35,640 nucleotides of DNA from a virus. Location of the stretch: positions 1-35,640 of the IMG/VR virus record IMGVR_UViG_3300046412_000103. One strand, 5' to 3'. Position numbers and translations under genes: made by a program. Shown here piece after piece: positions 1-7,684 of this stretch. Under the pieces are notes generated by a model. The model did no database searches, was not told the DNA's origin, and saw only the letters and a list, made by a program, of their open reading frames with translations. Each line of letters begins with the position of its first letter. The first letter of the stretch is position 1.

Positions 1-219
1 CTGGCCCGTAGATCCAGTGGCTCCAGTCGGTCCTGTGGGCCCAGTCGGACCTGTAGCCCCCGTCTGACCCTTTTGGCCTTTTTGGCCTGTGGGGCCTGTG
101 GGGCCTGTGGGGCCTGTAGATCCAGTGGCCCCAATCTCACCCTTCTGCCCTTTTTGGCCTGTAGAGCCCGTGGGCCCAGTCGGACCTGTTGCTCCAGTCT
201 GACCTTTCTGTCCCTTTTG
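1..219. repeat. Terminal overlap copy A (matches 35431-35640)
   Basis: The first 219 bases match the last 210 bases of the window. The sole difference I see is an extra 9-bp unit (three rather than two copies of a cctgtgggg unit near 88-114). The codon frame is continuous through the overlap, which argues for a circular or circularly permuted genome cut inside the collagen gene. It is also inside a repetitive tract, so the overlap could under- or over-state the true number of triplets. Confidence 0.85.
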
Positions 220-528
220 CCCTGTAGGACCTGTTGGACCCGTTGGGCCCGTAGCCCCAACCTCTCCCTTCTGTCCTTTCTGACCTGTCGGACCTGTCGG
301 ACCTGTCGGGCCGGTAGCCCCAACCTCACCTTTCTGGCCCTTTTGACCTGCCGGACCCGTAGGACCTGTAGCCCCGGTAGGACCTGTCGGACCTGTAGCT
401 CCAACCTCTCCCTTTTGTCCTTTCTGACCGACTTCTCCCTTCTGCCCTTTCGCTCCTGTGTCTCCAGTAAGACCAGTAGGACCTGTTGGGCCTGTTAATC
501 CAGTAGGGCCCGTTGGACCTGTAGGGCC
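1..528 (-). repeat. Gly-X-Y triplet tract (with 35338-35430)
   Basis: A run of 9-bp-based codon triplets encodes Gly-X-Y from residue 146 to 352. Within it, a larger block of the form [18 protein letters not shown] recurs roughly every seven triplets (about 63 bp). X positions are Pro, Ala, Gln, Glu, Leu, Ser or Asp; Y positions are Thr, Lys, Val, Ile or Ala. Proline is in X except in the terminal GTP triplet. The repetition makes the locus prone to replication slippage and assembly collapse. Confidence 0.9.
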
Positions 529-963
529 TTGTAAAGCGGCGTTTGTAATAGTTGCTCTTTTTACAGTACTGTCTGTACCGTCAAGTACTAAGAGGGTATC
601 TGCACCGTCAACTGCCCCTGACCCGAGCTCTGTAGCCTCAGTAAACGTGTGTGTGTAGATTCCTTTTGCAGAGGGCATCGTACAAAACACGAACTTTGTG
701 CCTGCCTGGAGACTAACAACACTTCCGCTGTTGGATGATCCCAAGATCGTTTCACGGCTAAGAGTAGTGCCTGAAGCCGTGTATGTGCCTACACCTACCT
801 CCCACTCGCTGTTCGTTGTATCAACAATTGAGTAGTAGGTTGTGTTCCCATCACCGATGACTGAAAACGACTGAAAGCCTTGTGAAGCACCGCCTAATGT
901 GACTGCGCCAGTGCCAGTCGTAACCGTAGTCTCTTTGACGCGGTCCTTAACAATCAAAGCCAT
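1..963 (-). CDS. Collagen-like tail fibre, N-terminal part (continues at 35430-35044)
   Basis: ATG at 961-963 opens a frame that reaches base 1 without a stop and continues, in the same phase, at 35430 down to TAA at 35044, giving 449 residues across the circular join. Residues 1-145 are a beta-rich N-terminal module starting [13 protein letters not shown] with [11 protein letters not shown] and [15 protein letters not shown] blocks, of a type I recognise at the virion-proximal end of phage fibres. From Gly146 on, uninterrupted Gly-X-Y triplets follow, mostly GPT, GAT, GQK, GEV and GST. Every lysine in the tract occupies the Y position (GQK or GAK). The likely role is a trimeric triple-helical fibre or spike on the virion. 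The gene is followed directly by a tail-assembly-chaperone-like gene and by oxygenase and glycosyltransferase genes, which suggests post-translational modification of this fibre. Collagen-like identity is certain from sequence; location on the virion is inferred. Confidence 0.9.
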   Translation of the reverse strand, partial: MALIVKDRVKETTVTTGTGAVTLGGASQGFQSFSVIGDGNTTYYSIVDTTNSEWEVGVGTYTASGTTLSRETILGSSNSGSVVSLQAGTKFVFCTMPSAKGIYTHTFTEATELGSGAVDGADTLLVLDGTDSTVKRATITNAALQGPTGPTGPTGLTGPTGPTGLTGDTGAKGQKGEVGQKGQKGEVGATGPTGPTGATGPTGPAGQKGQKGEVGATGPTGPTGPTGQKGQKGEVGATGPTGPTGPTGQKGQKGQTGATGPTGPTGSTGQKGQKGEIGATGSTGPTGPTGPTGQKGQKGQTGATGPTGPTGPTGATGSTGQ

Positions 964-975
964 GCTGTACCCCTA

Positions 976-1356
976 TTAGTCTAAGGTAATATCAAGATCA
1001 CCCGCCGGAACGCGGAATACATCGCCTGTCTCAATTGATTTTGAACTTGTCAGTGCCGCATGAGCTATCAATGTACCGCCCGATGAAGCAGTGTACACAC
1101 CAACATGGGACACAGTACCGTAGTTCGCTGTCGCAGTAGGAAACTCCACGGCCGCACTGTTCGATGCTGTATCACCCGATGTAGTAAAGGTGACAGACTG
1201 TCGAGCATATCCACCACCGGATACTTCTGTGCCTGAGTCACCATCTCCAGGGTTTGCTGTAAACAACGCCAAATACCATGCGGTAGGGCGCGTCAGTGAG
1301 GTTGATGTGAAGACGTAATTGAGAACGTGTGTCTCGAAAGTGTCTGAAAAGCTCAT
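976..1356 (-). CDS. Small phage structural protein, Gp80-like family
   Basis: 126 residues. The pattern RPTAWYLALFTANPGDGDSG, GTEVSGGGYARQSVTF, a SNSAAVEFP stretch and a closing PAGDLDITLD matches a widespread short beta-sandwich phage protein family (Gp80-like or 'tail fibre' in annotations) found beside adaptor and fibre genes. It probably sits on the virion surface or tail; its exact role is not established from sequence. It lies between the adaptor gene (1-bp overlap at 1356) and the collagen-like fibre gene (12-bp gap). Family call is fairly confident, function is not. Confidence 0.75.
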   Translation of the reverse strand: MSFSDTFETHVLNYVFTSTSLTRPTAWYLALFTANPGDGDSGTEVSGGGYARQSVTFTTSGDTASNSAAVEFPTATANYGTVSHVGVYTASSGGTLIAHAALTSSKSIETGDVFRVPAGDLDITLD

Positions 1357-1985
1357 TATCCAAGTCCTCTGATGTTGAGTCTAATGCCAGACCCTGAGTT
1401 CTTCACTCGCTCTGACTGTGCGTTAAGCTGCGCTACAGCAGCAGAATACATTTGTGCCCACACTGCAATTCTAGCATCTTCCGCTAAATATGGTGCGGAG
1501 TGTGCCAGGCTTGCATATAGGTAAATATCCGGGGCGTATTCAAGCAGCCAGTTTGTCGTATTTGAGTCACTGAGTGCAGGAATCTTTTGATAGTACAGAA
1601 GCTCAAAATCTGTATCTTCATCCGGTGTCGGAAAGAGCTCAAACTCTCCGCGAACGTGAGCATAGAATCGCGGCCGGCCTGCCTGGTCATCGACTGCAGC
1701 GCGCTTGTCAGCGATCGATGCCAATGATGCGAGCTCGACAGCGTTTGTTCCTTGGCTGGTTAGATGAAACCGAATAGTCTCCACCCAATCTGCCGGTAAC
1801 TGCATGTACTGATCACCCTGGGACTGCTGCCCTGATACCCTGGCTTCCATCTCCCAGTGGCGAATATCACGATTCATCTGTGACTCGCCAAGCTGGATGA
1901 ACGTAGGGATCGCCGCAGTGAGATCATCCCGGTTGAGGAAGTCTGCGATCGTTGTCTGCAAATTTGAGTAATTGCTTATAGCCAT
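1356..1985 (-). CDS. Head-tail adaptor protein, SU10-type
   Basis: 209 residues beginning MAISNYSNLQTTIADFLNRD. The pattern (FLNRDDLTAAIPTFIQLGES, an RDIR-WEME block, YMQLPADWVETI) is typical of phage adaptor proteins that attach beneath the portal in SU10-like and other podoviruses. I chose the ATG at 1985, which lies immediately after the stop of the upstream gene at 1987, over an in-frame TTG at 1997; the MAIS.Y..LQT start is family-typical and a GGA motif lies just upstream. The protein should form the ring joining the portal to the tail nozzle. Confidence 0.75.
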   Translation of the reverse strand: MAISNYSNLQTTIADFLNRDDLTAAIPTFIQLGESQMNRDIRHWEMEARVSGQQSQGDQYMQLPADWVETIRFHLTSQGTNAVELASLASIADKRAAVDDQAGRPRFYAHVRGEFELFPTPDEDTDFELLYYQKIPALSDSNTTNWLLEYAPDIYLYASLAHSAPYLAEDARIAVWAQMYSAAVAQLNAQSERVKNSGSGIRLNIRGLG

Positions 1986-1986
1986 C

Positions 1987-3756
1987 TTAGTTTCCAAACA
2001 GCTCTTTGAAGATAGAAGCCTTCACATCCGGGTTATTCATCGCTGAACGCATGCCAGATGACATGAATGCAGACGGCGTTAAACCAAGAATATCCAGGCC
2101 AACCATGGGCACATCATACCAATCTGACTCGCCATATGCTCCTTTTTGTAGTCTATTGCCAATATCCTCAATAGCAGACCCAGCCAGGAACCCAAGTGGA
2201 CCGGCATCTGCAGCTCGATCACCAAATCCTTGCAGCGCGAAACCTACATTGCCAGCCGTTTGGGATATAGGATTCATTGCAACCCCGGTGATGCTGCCAA
2301 CGTCAGGATTAGGGTCAAAGTTCTCCGACATCGTGCGATAGGCGACTTCTTGAGTGGGTGTGATAGGAGCCTTGCCTGTAATTGTTCTCTGGGCCTGTGC
2401 AGCTGGAGATCTATAGCTTGGCGACATTCTGCCTTCCATGATCTCGTTTAGCCTCTCTACTGCTGCCTCAGAATCACTAGCACCCAGGCCTACTGCAAGA
2501 GCTGCGCTGCCGCCCATGATGTTAGGCATTGCTCTGTTGCGAGGATCGAACGCTGCACCCGTAGCCGATCGGACAGTGGTTGGGTCAACAACAGTAATGT
2601 TTGTATCACCATAATCTTCGTATTCTTTGAGAAAATTACTCCACTCATTATCTAACTGCGACTTTGTCGCGCCAGGATTGGCTTTTGCCACGGTATCCTG
2701 GAAAGCATTCCTTGCAGCCCTGCTGTTATGCCCTGGATCAACTAAATCAGTGATCTCCATGGCACTCAGGCCCATGCCTTTTGCAAGCCTGGCTAAATCG
2801 TTTGTGTCCTCAAATTCCTGGCCGGTTACAGATCTGCCGCCATTTAAGTCATCAACTGTATTTACGACTTTGCCACCAGGCAATGTGATGTCGGTGTTTA
2901 AACCCTCTAGCTCTCTCCAATTAAGGTTTCCTGCAGACATATAGCCAGACCTGGATGGATTGAATGCCAGCTCATACATTGCTGAGTTCATCTCTGGCAT
3001 TGGTGATGTGTACATATTGGAGACGATAGGGTTTCTTGAATTCCAAAACCCATCGCGGTTTATATCCAGGTTTACAATATTACCTGATCCACCGTGATAC
3101 ATCCTCTCACTGAATCCGCCCTCAGCCCTTCTCGCTGCCCTGGACGCAGAGTCCATTGGCAGCTCGCCCAACGCGATGCTTTTGGCTGTATGAGCTGGAA
3201 ACCCAAGCTGCTCAACATTGTATTTGAATGCTTTTTGCTGGGCTGGTGTTAGCTTCTTTGGAGTGTAATCAACAGGTTTTGTGGACGGGATATCTGCATT
3301 TTTTGTAGTAACCATGCCTTTGGTTGAAAGCATATGTCCTGGAATCGCGCCTATTTCATCTTCAGGTATTACGACTGGAATCTCTTTTAAGCCAGCATCA
3401 CGCAATGCTGCTAATGACACGCTACCATCCGCTAAGTCGATCTCACCATCAGCGTCTACTTTTAAGATAGGCATATGTATGGGCTGGTCAGTGTCTTCTG
3501 CGAACTCTACAAAGTTTGCATACTTGGTGCTTGTGTCTACATATAAGGGATTTGGGTTAATCCCGCCCGGCTCAAGTAACCTATCTCTGCCGGTTTTGCT
3601 GTAGCTTAGTTGACGCTCAAGTCCATCGAGATCAACTACCAAGACCGCATCATTCTCTGTGACGATATCCGCATTCTTGCCAAACTTGATGTTGCCTAGC
3701 CAGTCAGCTGCATTGTCTGCAGCCTTGAGGACATACTTGCCGACAGTTGCTGCCAT
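1987..3756 (-). CDS. Virion-associated polyvalent protein: degenerate ParB-like plus ADP-ribosyltransferase-like segments
   Basis: 589 residues. Residues about 94-132 read MPILKVDADGEIDLADG then a LAALRDAGLKEIPVVI block, the layout of a ParB/sulfiredoxin-like fold, but the usual DGxHR catalytic signature is replaced by DGSVS. Residues 219-268 (MYHGGSGN, NRDGFWNS, NMYTSP, MYELAFNPSR) resemble the YHGT...F-T/S...NP pattern of phage ADP-ribosyltransferase-like domains. The segment around 390-410 (VDPTTVRSATGAAFDPRNR) is the link seen before the Ala/Gly-rich hydrophobic tail of such phage proteins. The C-terminal third is Gly/Ala-rich with possible membrane-active stretches (415-427, 505-535). 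It sits among head and tail genes, so an internal protein injected with DNA is plausible. ART activity is inference only; it may be inactive. Confidence 0.55.
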   Translation of the reverse strand: MAATVGKYVLKAADNAADWLGNIKFGKNADIVTENDAVLVVDLDGLERQLSYSKTGRDRLLEPGGINPNPLYVDTSTKYANFVEFAEDTDQPIHMPILKVDADGEIDLADGSVSLAALRDAGLKEIPVVIPEDEIGAIPGHMLSTKGMVTTKNADIPSTKPVDYTPKKLTPAQQKAFKYNVEQLGFPAHTAKSIALGELPMDSASRAARRAEGGFSERMYHGGSGNIVNLDINRDGFWNSRNPIVSNMYTSPMPEMNSAMYELAFNPSRSGYMSAGNLNWRELEGLNTDITLPGGKVVNTVDDLNGGRSVTGQEFEDTNDLARLAKGMGLSAMEITDLVDPGHNSRAARNAFQDTVAKANPGATKSQLDNEWSNFLKEYEDYGDTNITVVDPTTVRSATGAAFDPRNRAMPNIMGGSAALAVGLGASDSEAAVERLNEIMEGRMSPSYRSPAAQAQRTITGKAPITPTQEVAYRTMSENFDPNPDVGSITGVAMNPISQTAGNVGFALQGFGDRAADAGPLGFLAGSAIEDIGNRLQKGAYGESDWYDVPMVGLDILGLTPSAFMSSGMRSAMNNPDVKASIFKELFGN

Positions 3757-4871
3757 TATCTAACTTCCTGGCCCTGGCCCATCAAAGCGTCATAAGTAAT
3801 TACAGTAGCACCGCCTACACCAAACAGTGGCATCCCCTTCTTGTAGTTATCGACTACCTCAGCTGCAGATTGGCCAGTGATACGCGCTGTTCTCTCGATA
3901 GCCTCGTTGACAATCTCGATCATGGGCTTGCCTTTAGCGTTTTTAAATCCTGCCCAGGCAACATCTTGCATGTTAGACGCGCCTGGTAATCCACGCTTTG
4001 CAGCTTCATCAGCAACGATGTTTTCCATAATACCGTAGCCACCTTGTGGAGGAGCTGCCATCTTTCCGCCAGTCATGCCCATCGTCATTTGCTCATCGAT
4101 AGTCGCTGGTCCCTGGTGTCCCAAGAAGTTTGCAGAAAAGTTGAATCGTTTTGGCTGACCGGCTGCAGTCATTGGAGACTGCCCTGCAGTAATTTTGTTG
4201 TACATCTTGGCGTTGCCTGAGATATACCGGCCGCCTACTGGCGTAGCCATCTCATATGCTGCCTCTGGGAATGTCAAACCGCGCCCTTGCATAAAGTTGC
4301 CATACTGAGCTGCTACCAGGTTAGAAGTCGGGTCCATTCCGCCGGTAGTAGCTGCCATGGCATCAGCGAAACGCTCTTTGAACAATTTGCGGCCCATCTC
4401 TTCACCGAACGTATCGATGAATGACTGCTCCAGCTGACCCATTGCATACCAGTTGTGTGCAAGTGGATCGCCAGCTGCTGCGTCATATGCCTTATTGAGT
4501 GCTGCGCGTGCTGCCGGTGTATCGAGCTCCGCCTTTTTCTTCGCGATTGTCTCTGCCTTCTTTGGCAGTGTATCTATCAGCGTATTGCCTTCAAGTGGAT
4601 AGTTAGTTGGGTCTACCTGGTAACGCTGTTCAACAGGGAAAAATGGATCGTAATTGCCAGCATCAATTTCTTTTTGCGCTGCCTGGCGTGCTTTGAGGAT
4701 AGTCTTGTTTAGCGTATCTGAGCCTTTACCCAGGTACTCAGTGCCTTTCTTTTTGTCAACTCTGAGCTCTGGTGCTGGGACCGGAGCGTAATCTTCTGCC
4801 AGGTTTAACTTGGCTTCTTCAACAAGCCGCATCAGCTCGTCAAAAACATTAACTACTTTCTGCTTTGCCAT
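3756..4871 (-). CDS. Phage structural protein, DUF7178-like
   Basis: 371 residues. The C-terminal two thirds contain KRFNFSANFLGHQGPATIDE, an IMENIVADEAAKRGLPG helix, VAWAGFKNAKGKP and an AIERTARITG helix. I associate this arrangement with DUF7178-type proteins that recur next to terminase and adaptor genes in aquatic podoviruses. The N-terminal 60 residues are charged. No catalytic motif is visible. It shares 1 bp with the next gene (3756) and lies 6 bp downstream of terL. The role is unknown; a capsid- or packaging-associated protein is the best guess. Family label is from memory. Confidence 0.6.
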   Translation of the reverse strand: MAKQKVVNVFDELMRLVEEAKLNLAEDYAPVPAPELRVDKKKGTEYLGKGSDTLNKTILKARQAAQKEIDAGNYDPFFPVEQRYQVDPTNYPLEGNTLIDTLPKKAETIAKKKAELDTPAARAALNKAYDAAAGDPLAHNWYAMGQLEQSFIDTFGEEMGRKLFKERFADAMAATTGGMDPTSNLVAAQYGNFMQGRGLTFPEAAYEMATPVGGRYISGNAKMYNKITAGQSPMTAAGQPKRFNFSANFLGHQGPATIDEQMTMGMTGGKMAAPPQGGYGIMENIVADEAAKRGLPGASNMQDVAWAGFKNAKGKPMIEIVNEAIERTARITGQSAAEVVDNYKKGMPLFGVGGATVITYDALMGQGQEVR

Positions 4872-4877
4872 GATCGA

Positions 4878-6170
4878 TCACGCTACACCTTTGAGATTTC
4901 TTCGTATTGTATCACCCCATGAGTCTGTCTGGCCAATGCCCTCGCGGTAGATAGCCACTAAACCAAAAGCATCAGCACCGTGGGAACTCCAGTCGTGCTC
5001 CGGACCAAGGCCGAGTCCACGGGCCTCATCTCGCTTCTCGTGATACCAGCCAAGGGCCTCTCTTCCGCCTTTGGTGTTTTCATCGTGGAATCTGCAGCTG
5101 GGGAACATGCGTCTTGCTGATTCAATCCTTTGCAGTACAGCTCCAGGGCCCTGGTTAGGGATAGTGTCAACAGTGAATCCAGCGTCATGCAGAAAACTCT
5201 CCGGTGTCACGTTGTAAACCATGTCGTGCTTTCGGCCATCATGTGGCAGCACACACAGCGCGTCCTCATACCCCCGGCTGCGCATCCAGTTTACATGCGC
5301 TTCAAAGGACTGCCCGACTGCTTCGTAATAATCGATTAACCGAATCTCTTCCCCGACATACTGAACTATCCATATTGAAGTAGCGTCAGACTTGCGACTA
5401 GTCCCACCGATATCCCATACAGCATGCAGCTTAACAAGAGGATCTTTACCAAAGAATCCGATCCTGCCTTCAAGCGCAGCCTCTGATAGATGCCTCGCAT
5501 AATATGCTCCCTCCAGCACTGTTGCGTACTCGCCTTCCCATACATGAGGATACCGATCCGGTTTCATGCGCAGCGCGTCTTCTCGCTCCTGGAGCAATAC
5601 ATCACTAATCCATGGGTTGTGCTTCCAGTTCGCGTTAACGACTACAGAACCTGTTGGTGTGTTCTCGCCTCGCAGCCATTGATCGATCGCGTCTGTTGGT
5701 CTGTTCGGGTTCCAGCTGGCCCAAATCTCTGACTTGTCCTTCCGGATAGTCGGAGTAAGTAGCTCTAGTGATCGGTGACTGATGGACTGGGCCTCTTCGA
5801 TCCAGGCTCTATCAAAACCTTCCAGCGACTTGATAGAGTCAGCGGTGTGATCTTGCATCCCGGTAAAGATGATCAGCCCATCCCCTGGCGTTTCGATCAC
5901 CTCCCGGAATACTTTGAACCCGGCATTCTCGCCCAGGTTATATGCTTGCAGCTTGTCCTCGATCAATCGCTTGCTGGATTGCTTGAGTGACTTCTGGACC
6001 TCCCGGATACATGCAGCGCGTAGTCCTGGGTGCATCAATGCGTCCCTGATCAGCAGCTCTGCGAAAAAGTGTGACTTACCTGATCCTCGTCCTCCCCAGG
6101 CTGCTTTGACGCGAGCTGGGTACAGCAGCGGCTCGAAAACCTCAGCTGTTTTGAACTGGATAGTCTGCAT
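4878..6170 (-). CDS. terL: Terminase large subunit
   Basis: 430 residues. N-terminal ATPase: Walker A GGRGSGKS at residues 26-33 and a Walker B-like FDRAWIEEAQ at about 119-128 with paired glutamates, followed by the coupling-type ASWNPNRPTD segment (151-160). C-terminal RNase H-like nuclease: candidate metal ligands are D253 (HAVWDIGG), D311 (LPHDG) and D400 (SHGADAFG). The organisation matches PBSX/Sf6-type terminases. The protein translocates DNA into proheads through the portal and cuts the concatemer. It overlaps the 3' end of terS by 29 bp, with a GAGG motif upstream of its ATG inside terS. Confidence 0.95.
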   Translation of the reverse strand: MQTIQFKTAEVFEPLLYPARVKAAWGGRGSGKSHFFAELLIRDALMHPGLRAACIREVQKSLKQSSKRLIEDKLQAYNLGENAGFKVFREVIETPGDGLIIFTGMQDHTADSIKSLEGFDRAWIEEAQSISHRSLELLTPTIRKDKSEIWASWNPNRPTDAIDQWLRGENTPTGSVVVNANWKHNPWISDVLLQEREDALRMKPDRYPHVWEGEYATVLEGAYYARHLSEAALEGRIGFFGKDPLVKLHAVWDIGGTSRKSDATSIWIVQYVGEEIRLIDYYEAVGQSFEAHVNWMRSRGYEDALCVLPHDGRKHDMVYNVTPESFLHDAGFTVDTIPNQGPGAVLQRIESARRMFPSCRFHDENTKGGREALGWYHEKRDEARGLGLGPEHDWSSHGADAFGLVAIYREGIGQTDSWGDTIRRNLKGVA

Positions 6171-6582
6171 CGCCAGGCCTCACGATTAGGTTCTGCACTA
6201 CTGTAGGCTGGAATGATCCATCGCTTGAGTTGTGGTCCAGCTGCGTTCGATCGCCATATTTCTTTGGCAGCAGCCTGGATGATGTCCACTTACGAACGTC
6301 AGCTCTTAGCTTGGCAATTTGGATATCTTCGTTAGTCGCGTTGTCTGCGATTTCTTCAATAAGTTCAGCAGCCCATTGTGCTTGAGCTGCCTTTGCAATC
6401 TCGTATTTGTGGAGAAACTCCGGGTGTTTAAACATCCATGTGTAAAACGTCTTTTTGTCCGGAGTCCACTCGTGATCCTCACACAATGCACGCACTGACA
6501 TCCCTGATGCGATCTCGATCATCATGCGATCTGCGAGCTCTTCGTTGTATTTACTAGGCCTTCCGCCTTTACTCTGTGCCAT
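6142..6582 (-). CDS. terS: Terminase small subunit
   Basis: 146 residues from ATG 6582 (an in-frame TTG at 6594 is less likely; GGA lies upstream of the ATG). It starts MAQSKGGRPSKYNEELAD, then a homeodomain-like DNA-binding region (MSVRALCEDHEWTPDKKTFYTWMF) typical of Sf6-like small terminases that assemble into rings on packaging-site DNA. The middle contains helices (QAQWAAELIEEIADNA, ADVRKWTSSRLLPKKYGDR) matching the oligomerisation and conserved KYGDR segments. It partners TerL, whose gene overlaps its end. A promoter-like TTGATC-N18-TATAAA lies just upstream (6615-6644). Confidence 0.9.
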   Translation of the reverse strand: MAQSKGGRPSKYNEELADRMMIEIASGMSVRALCEDHEWTPDKKTFYTWMFKHPEFLHKYEIAKAAQAQWAAELIEEIADNATNEDIQIAKLRADVRKWTSSRLLPKKYGDRTQLDHNSSDGSFQPTVVQNLIVRPGDADYPVQNS

Positions 6583-6614
6583 GCAAGCGTCCAAAGTGAT
6601 TGATGTATGCTTGC

Positions 6615-6644
6615 TTTATACACTAGGCAGATAGTCTTGATCAA
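6615..6644 (-). promoter_or_regulatory. Candidate promoter for the packaging/late operon
   Basis: On the minus strand, TTGATC (6639-6644) and TATAAA (6615-6620) are separated by 18 bp, about 30 bases before the terS ATG. It overlaps the end of the preceding small gene. This is a sigma70-like match by eye only. An ACTAT element similar to that in the early promoters lies between the two boxes. Confidence 0.45.
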
Positions 6645-6862
6645 TCGCGGCCTGTCGCTAACTTGTGCTGGTCCAGTGCTCCCATTGCATATGCACCGTT
6701 GATTATCTTGAGTAGCTCGTTCTTGTAGTTCCACTCGATCCTCGTGACCTCGATCTGATCGTGGTGCTTGTTTTCGAGCATATATCTGCGAACGTGTGGC
6801 ATCTTTTCCATGTAATACCTGGCACCCCTCAGACGATCTGTAACCAGCCATATCTTGTTCAT
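6641..6862 (-). CDS. Small protein of unknown function
   Basis: 73 residues, MNKIWLVTDRLRGARYYMEK at the start, basic in the first half with aromatic residues (RYYMEK, RRYML), ending in KLATGRD. No recognised domain. Its ATG overlaps the stop of the upstream gene as ATGA (6859-6862), part of a chain of four ATGA-coupled small genes, which supports it being real. It lies immediately before terS. No function is proposed. Confidence 0.6.
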   Translation of the reverse strand: MNKIWLVTDRLRGARYYMEKMPHVRRYMLENKHHDQIEVTRIEWNYKNELLKIINGAYAMGALDQHKLATGRD

Positions 6863-7059
6863 GCTCCAAACCTCTTGGCGTGAATGATATGCGGGAAATT
6901 GAAGCTGCGTTCGTATGCATGCTTGTAACGGCCAACCATGATCTCGACTGACTTATAGGTCTTCTCAAAGTGAGCTGCAGTGTCCTTGATCGAGCCGCAC
7001 TTGCTCCAGTAGGTCATTACGTCTTCTATGGTTGGTTCATTGATTGCTTTGTTGTTCAT
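6859..7059 (-). CDS. Small HTH-like protein
   Basis: 66 residues. The stretch TIEDVMTYWSKCGSIKDTAA followed by HFEKTYKSVEIMVGRYKHAY looks like a two- to three-helix DNA-binding fold (a 'SIKDTAAHFEKTYKSV' turn resembles sigma-factor or homeodomain HTH spacing). It is flanked by ATGA overlaps on both sides (7056-7059 and 6859-6862). It may regulate the neighbouring packaging operon, but that is inference from position. I cannot name a family. Confidence 0.55.
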   Translation of the reverse strand: MNNKAINEPTIEDVMTYWSKCGSIKDTAAHFEKTYKSVEIMVGRYKHAYERSFNFPHIIHAKRFGA

Positions 7060-7244
7060 TCTGCCCCCTGTTCATCCAGGTACTCTGAGTACCATGTATC
7101 GAATCGTTCTTTCTCTAGCTCACCGTATGTGTCCAGGTCCCTGGTAGGTCCGCAGAACCGGCAAACCTCATCGCCCATATTCAAGTGCTCACGCAGCACA
7201 TGCTCACCACAGTGTGGGCAAGTTGGGAACTTAGCCTCGATCAT
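7056..7244 (-). CDS. Small zinc-ribbon protein
   Basis: 62 residues with two CxxC knuckles, CPHC (residues 9-12) and CRFC (about 28-31), separated by about 15 residues, as in a zinc ribbon. The C-terminal half is acidic (DTYGELEKERFD, YLDEQGAE). It probably binds zinc and possibly nucleic acid or protein. Its ATG overlaps the end of the upstream gene and its stop overlaps the next gene, both by 4 bp, so the three are translated together. Confidence 0.6.
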   Translation of the reverse strand: MIEAKFPTCPHCGEHVLREHLNMGDEVCRFCGPTRDLDTYGELEKERFDTWYSEYLDEQGAE

Positions 7245-7477
7245 ATGTTCACCTCGCCACAGTTACGGCAATAGTCGCGATCGATCAGGATCACGTTGCA
7301 TTTGGTGCAGTGAGTGAACGCCCCAGCTGACTTGCTGGGCCCAAAGTAGTTGTCCGGGAAAAGACCGATACTGAACAGTCTGCGTAGTGCCTGGTCCAGG
7401 GTTGCAGCGAACACGATGATCACAATCCACATCATGCCAAGAAACCCGACATACCCTAGTGCTTCACCTAAACTCAT
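7241..7477 (-). CDS. Membrane-anchored small zinc-ribbon protein
   Basis: 78 residues. Residues about 8-27 (YVGFLGMMWIVIIVFAATL) form a likely transmembrane segment. The C-terminal 25 residues carry CTKC and CRNC, forming a second zinc-ribbon pair next to the one encoded immediately downstream. A strong GGGGG Shine-Dalgarno-like tract precedes the ATG. The pairing of a soluble and a membrane-bound zinc-ribbon in adjacent overlapping genes is unusual. Function unknown. Confidence 0.55.
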   Translation of the reverse strand: MSLGEALGYVGFLGMMWIVIIVFAATLDQALRRLFSIGLFPDNYFGPSKSAGAFTHCTKCNVILIDRDYCRNCGEVNI

Positions 7478-7495
7478 AAAACCCCCTGGAGCCGC

Positions 7496-7666
7496 TTACG
7501 CGACTCTCCTTGCCCACAAACGCTTCCTGGCATCTGCCGTGTCAGCGATGCCGTTAACCTCATTGAACATAGACTTTGCAGCCTCAAAGCTAACGCAGTC
7601 GATCTTCATGCCCTTGTTTTCCTGGCCCTTTGGATAAACGAAATATGTTCCGATTCTGTACATCAT
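7496..7666 (-). CDS. Small early protein, unknown
   Basis: 56 residues, starting MMYRIGTYFVYPKGQENKGM and ending RKRLWARRVA. It is preceded by a TGGGGGAA ribosome-binding site and ends in GCGTAAGCGG, the same junction seen at the ends of the genes at 7685 and 10548. The start could be either of two adjacent ATGs (7666 or 7663). The content is mixed basic with an amphipathic helix (SFEAAKSMFNEVNG). No recognisable family. Context and ribosome-binding site support it being expressed. Confidence 0.55.
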   Translation of the reverse strand: MMYRIGTYFVYPKGQENKGMKIDCVSFEAAKSMFNEVNGIADTADARKRLWARRVA

Positions 7667-7684
7667 GATTCCCCCAGGGGCCGC

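Noticed and set aside
73-658. Two plus-strand reading frames (Cys/Thr/Ser-rich and Val-Gly-Pro-rich) opposite the collagen gene
   Set aside because: They are mirror images of the 9-bp Gly-X-Y repeat on the minus strand. Their composition follows the repeat, they lack ribosome-binding sites, and the minus-strand frame is clearly the gene.
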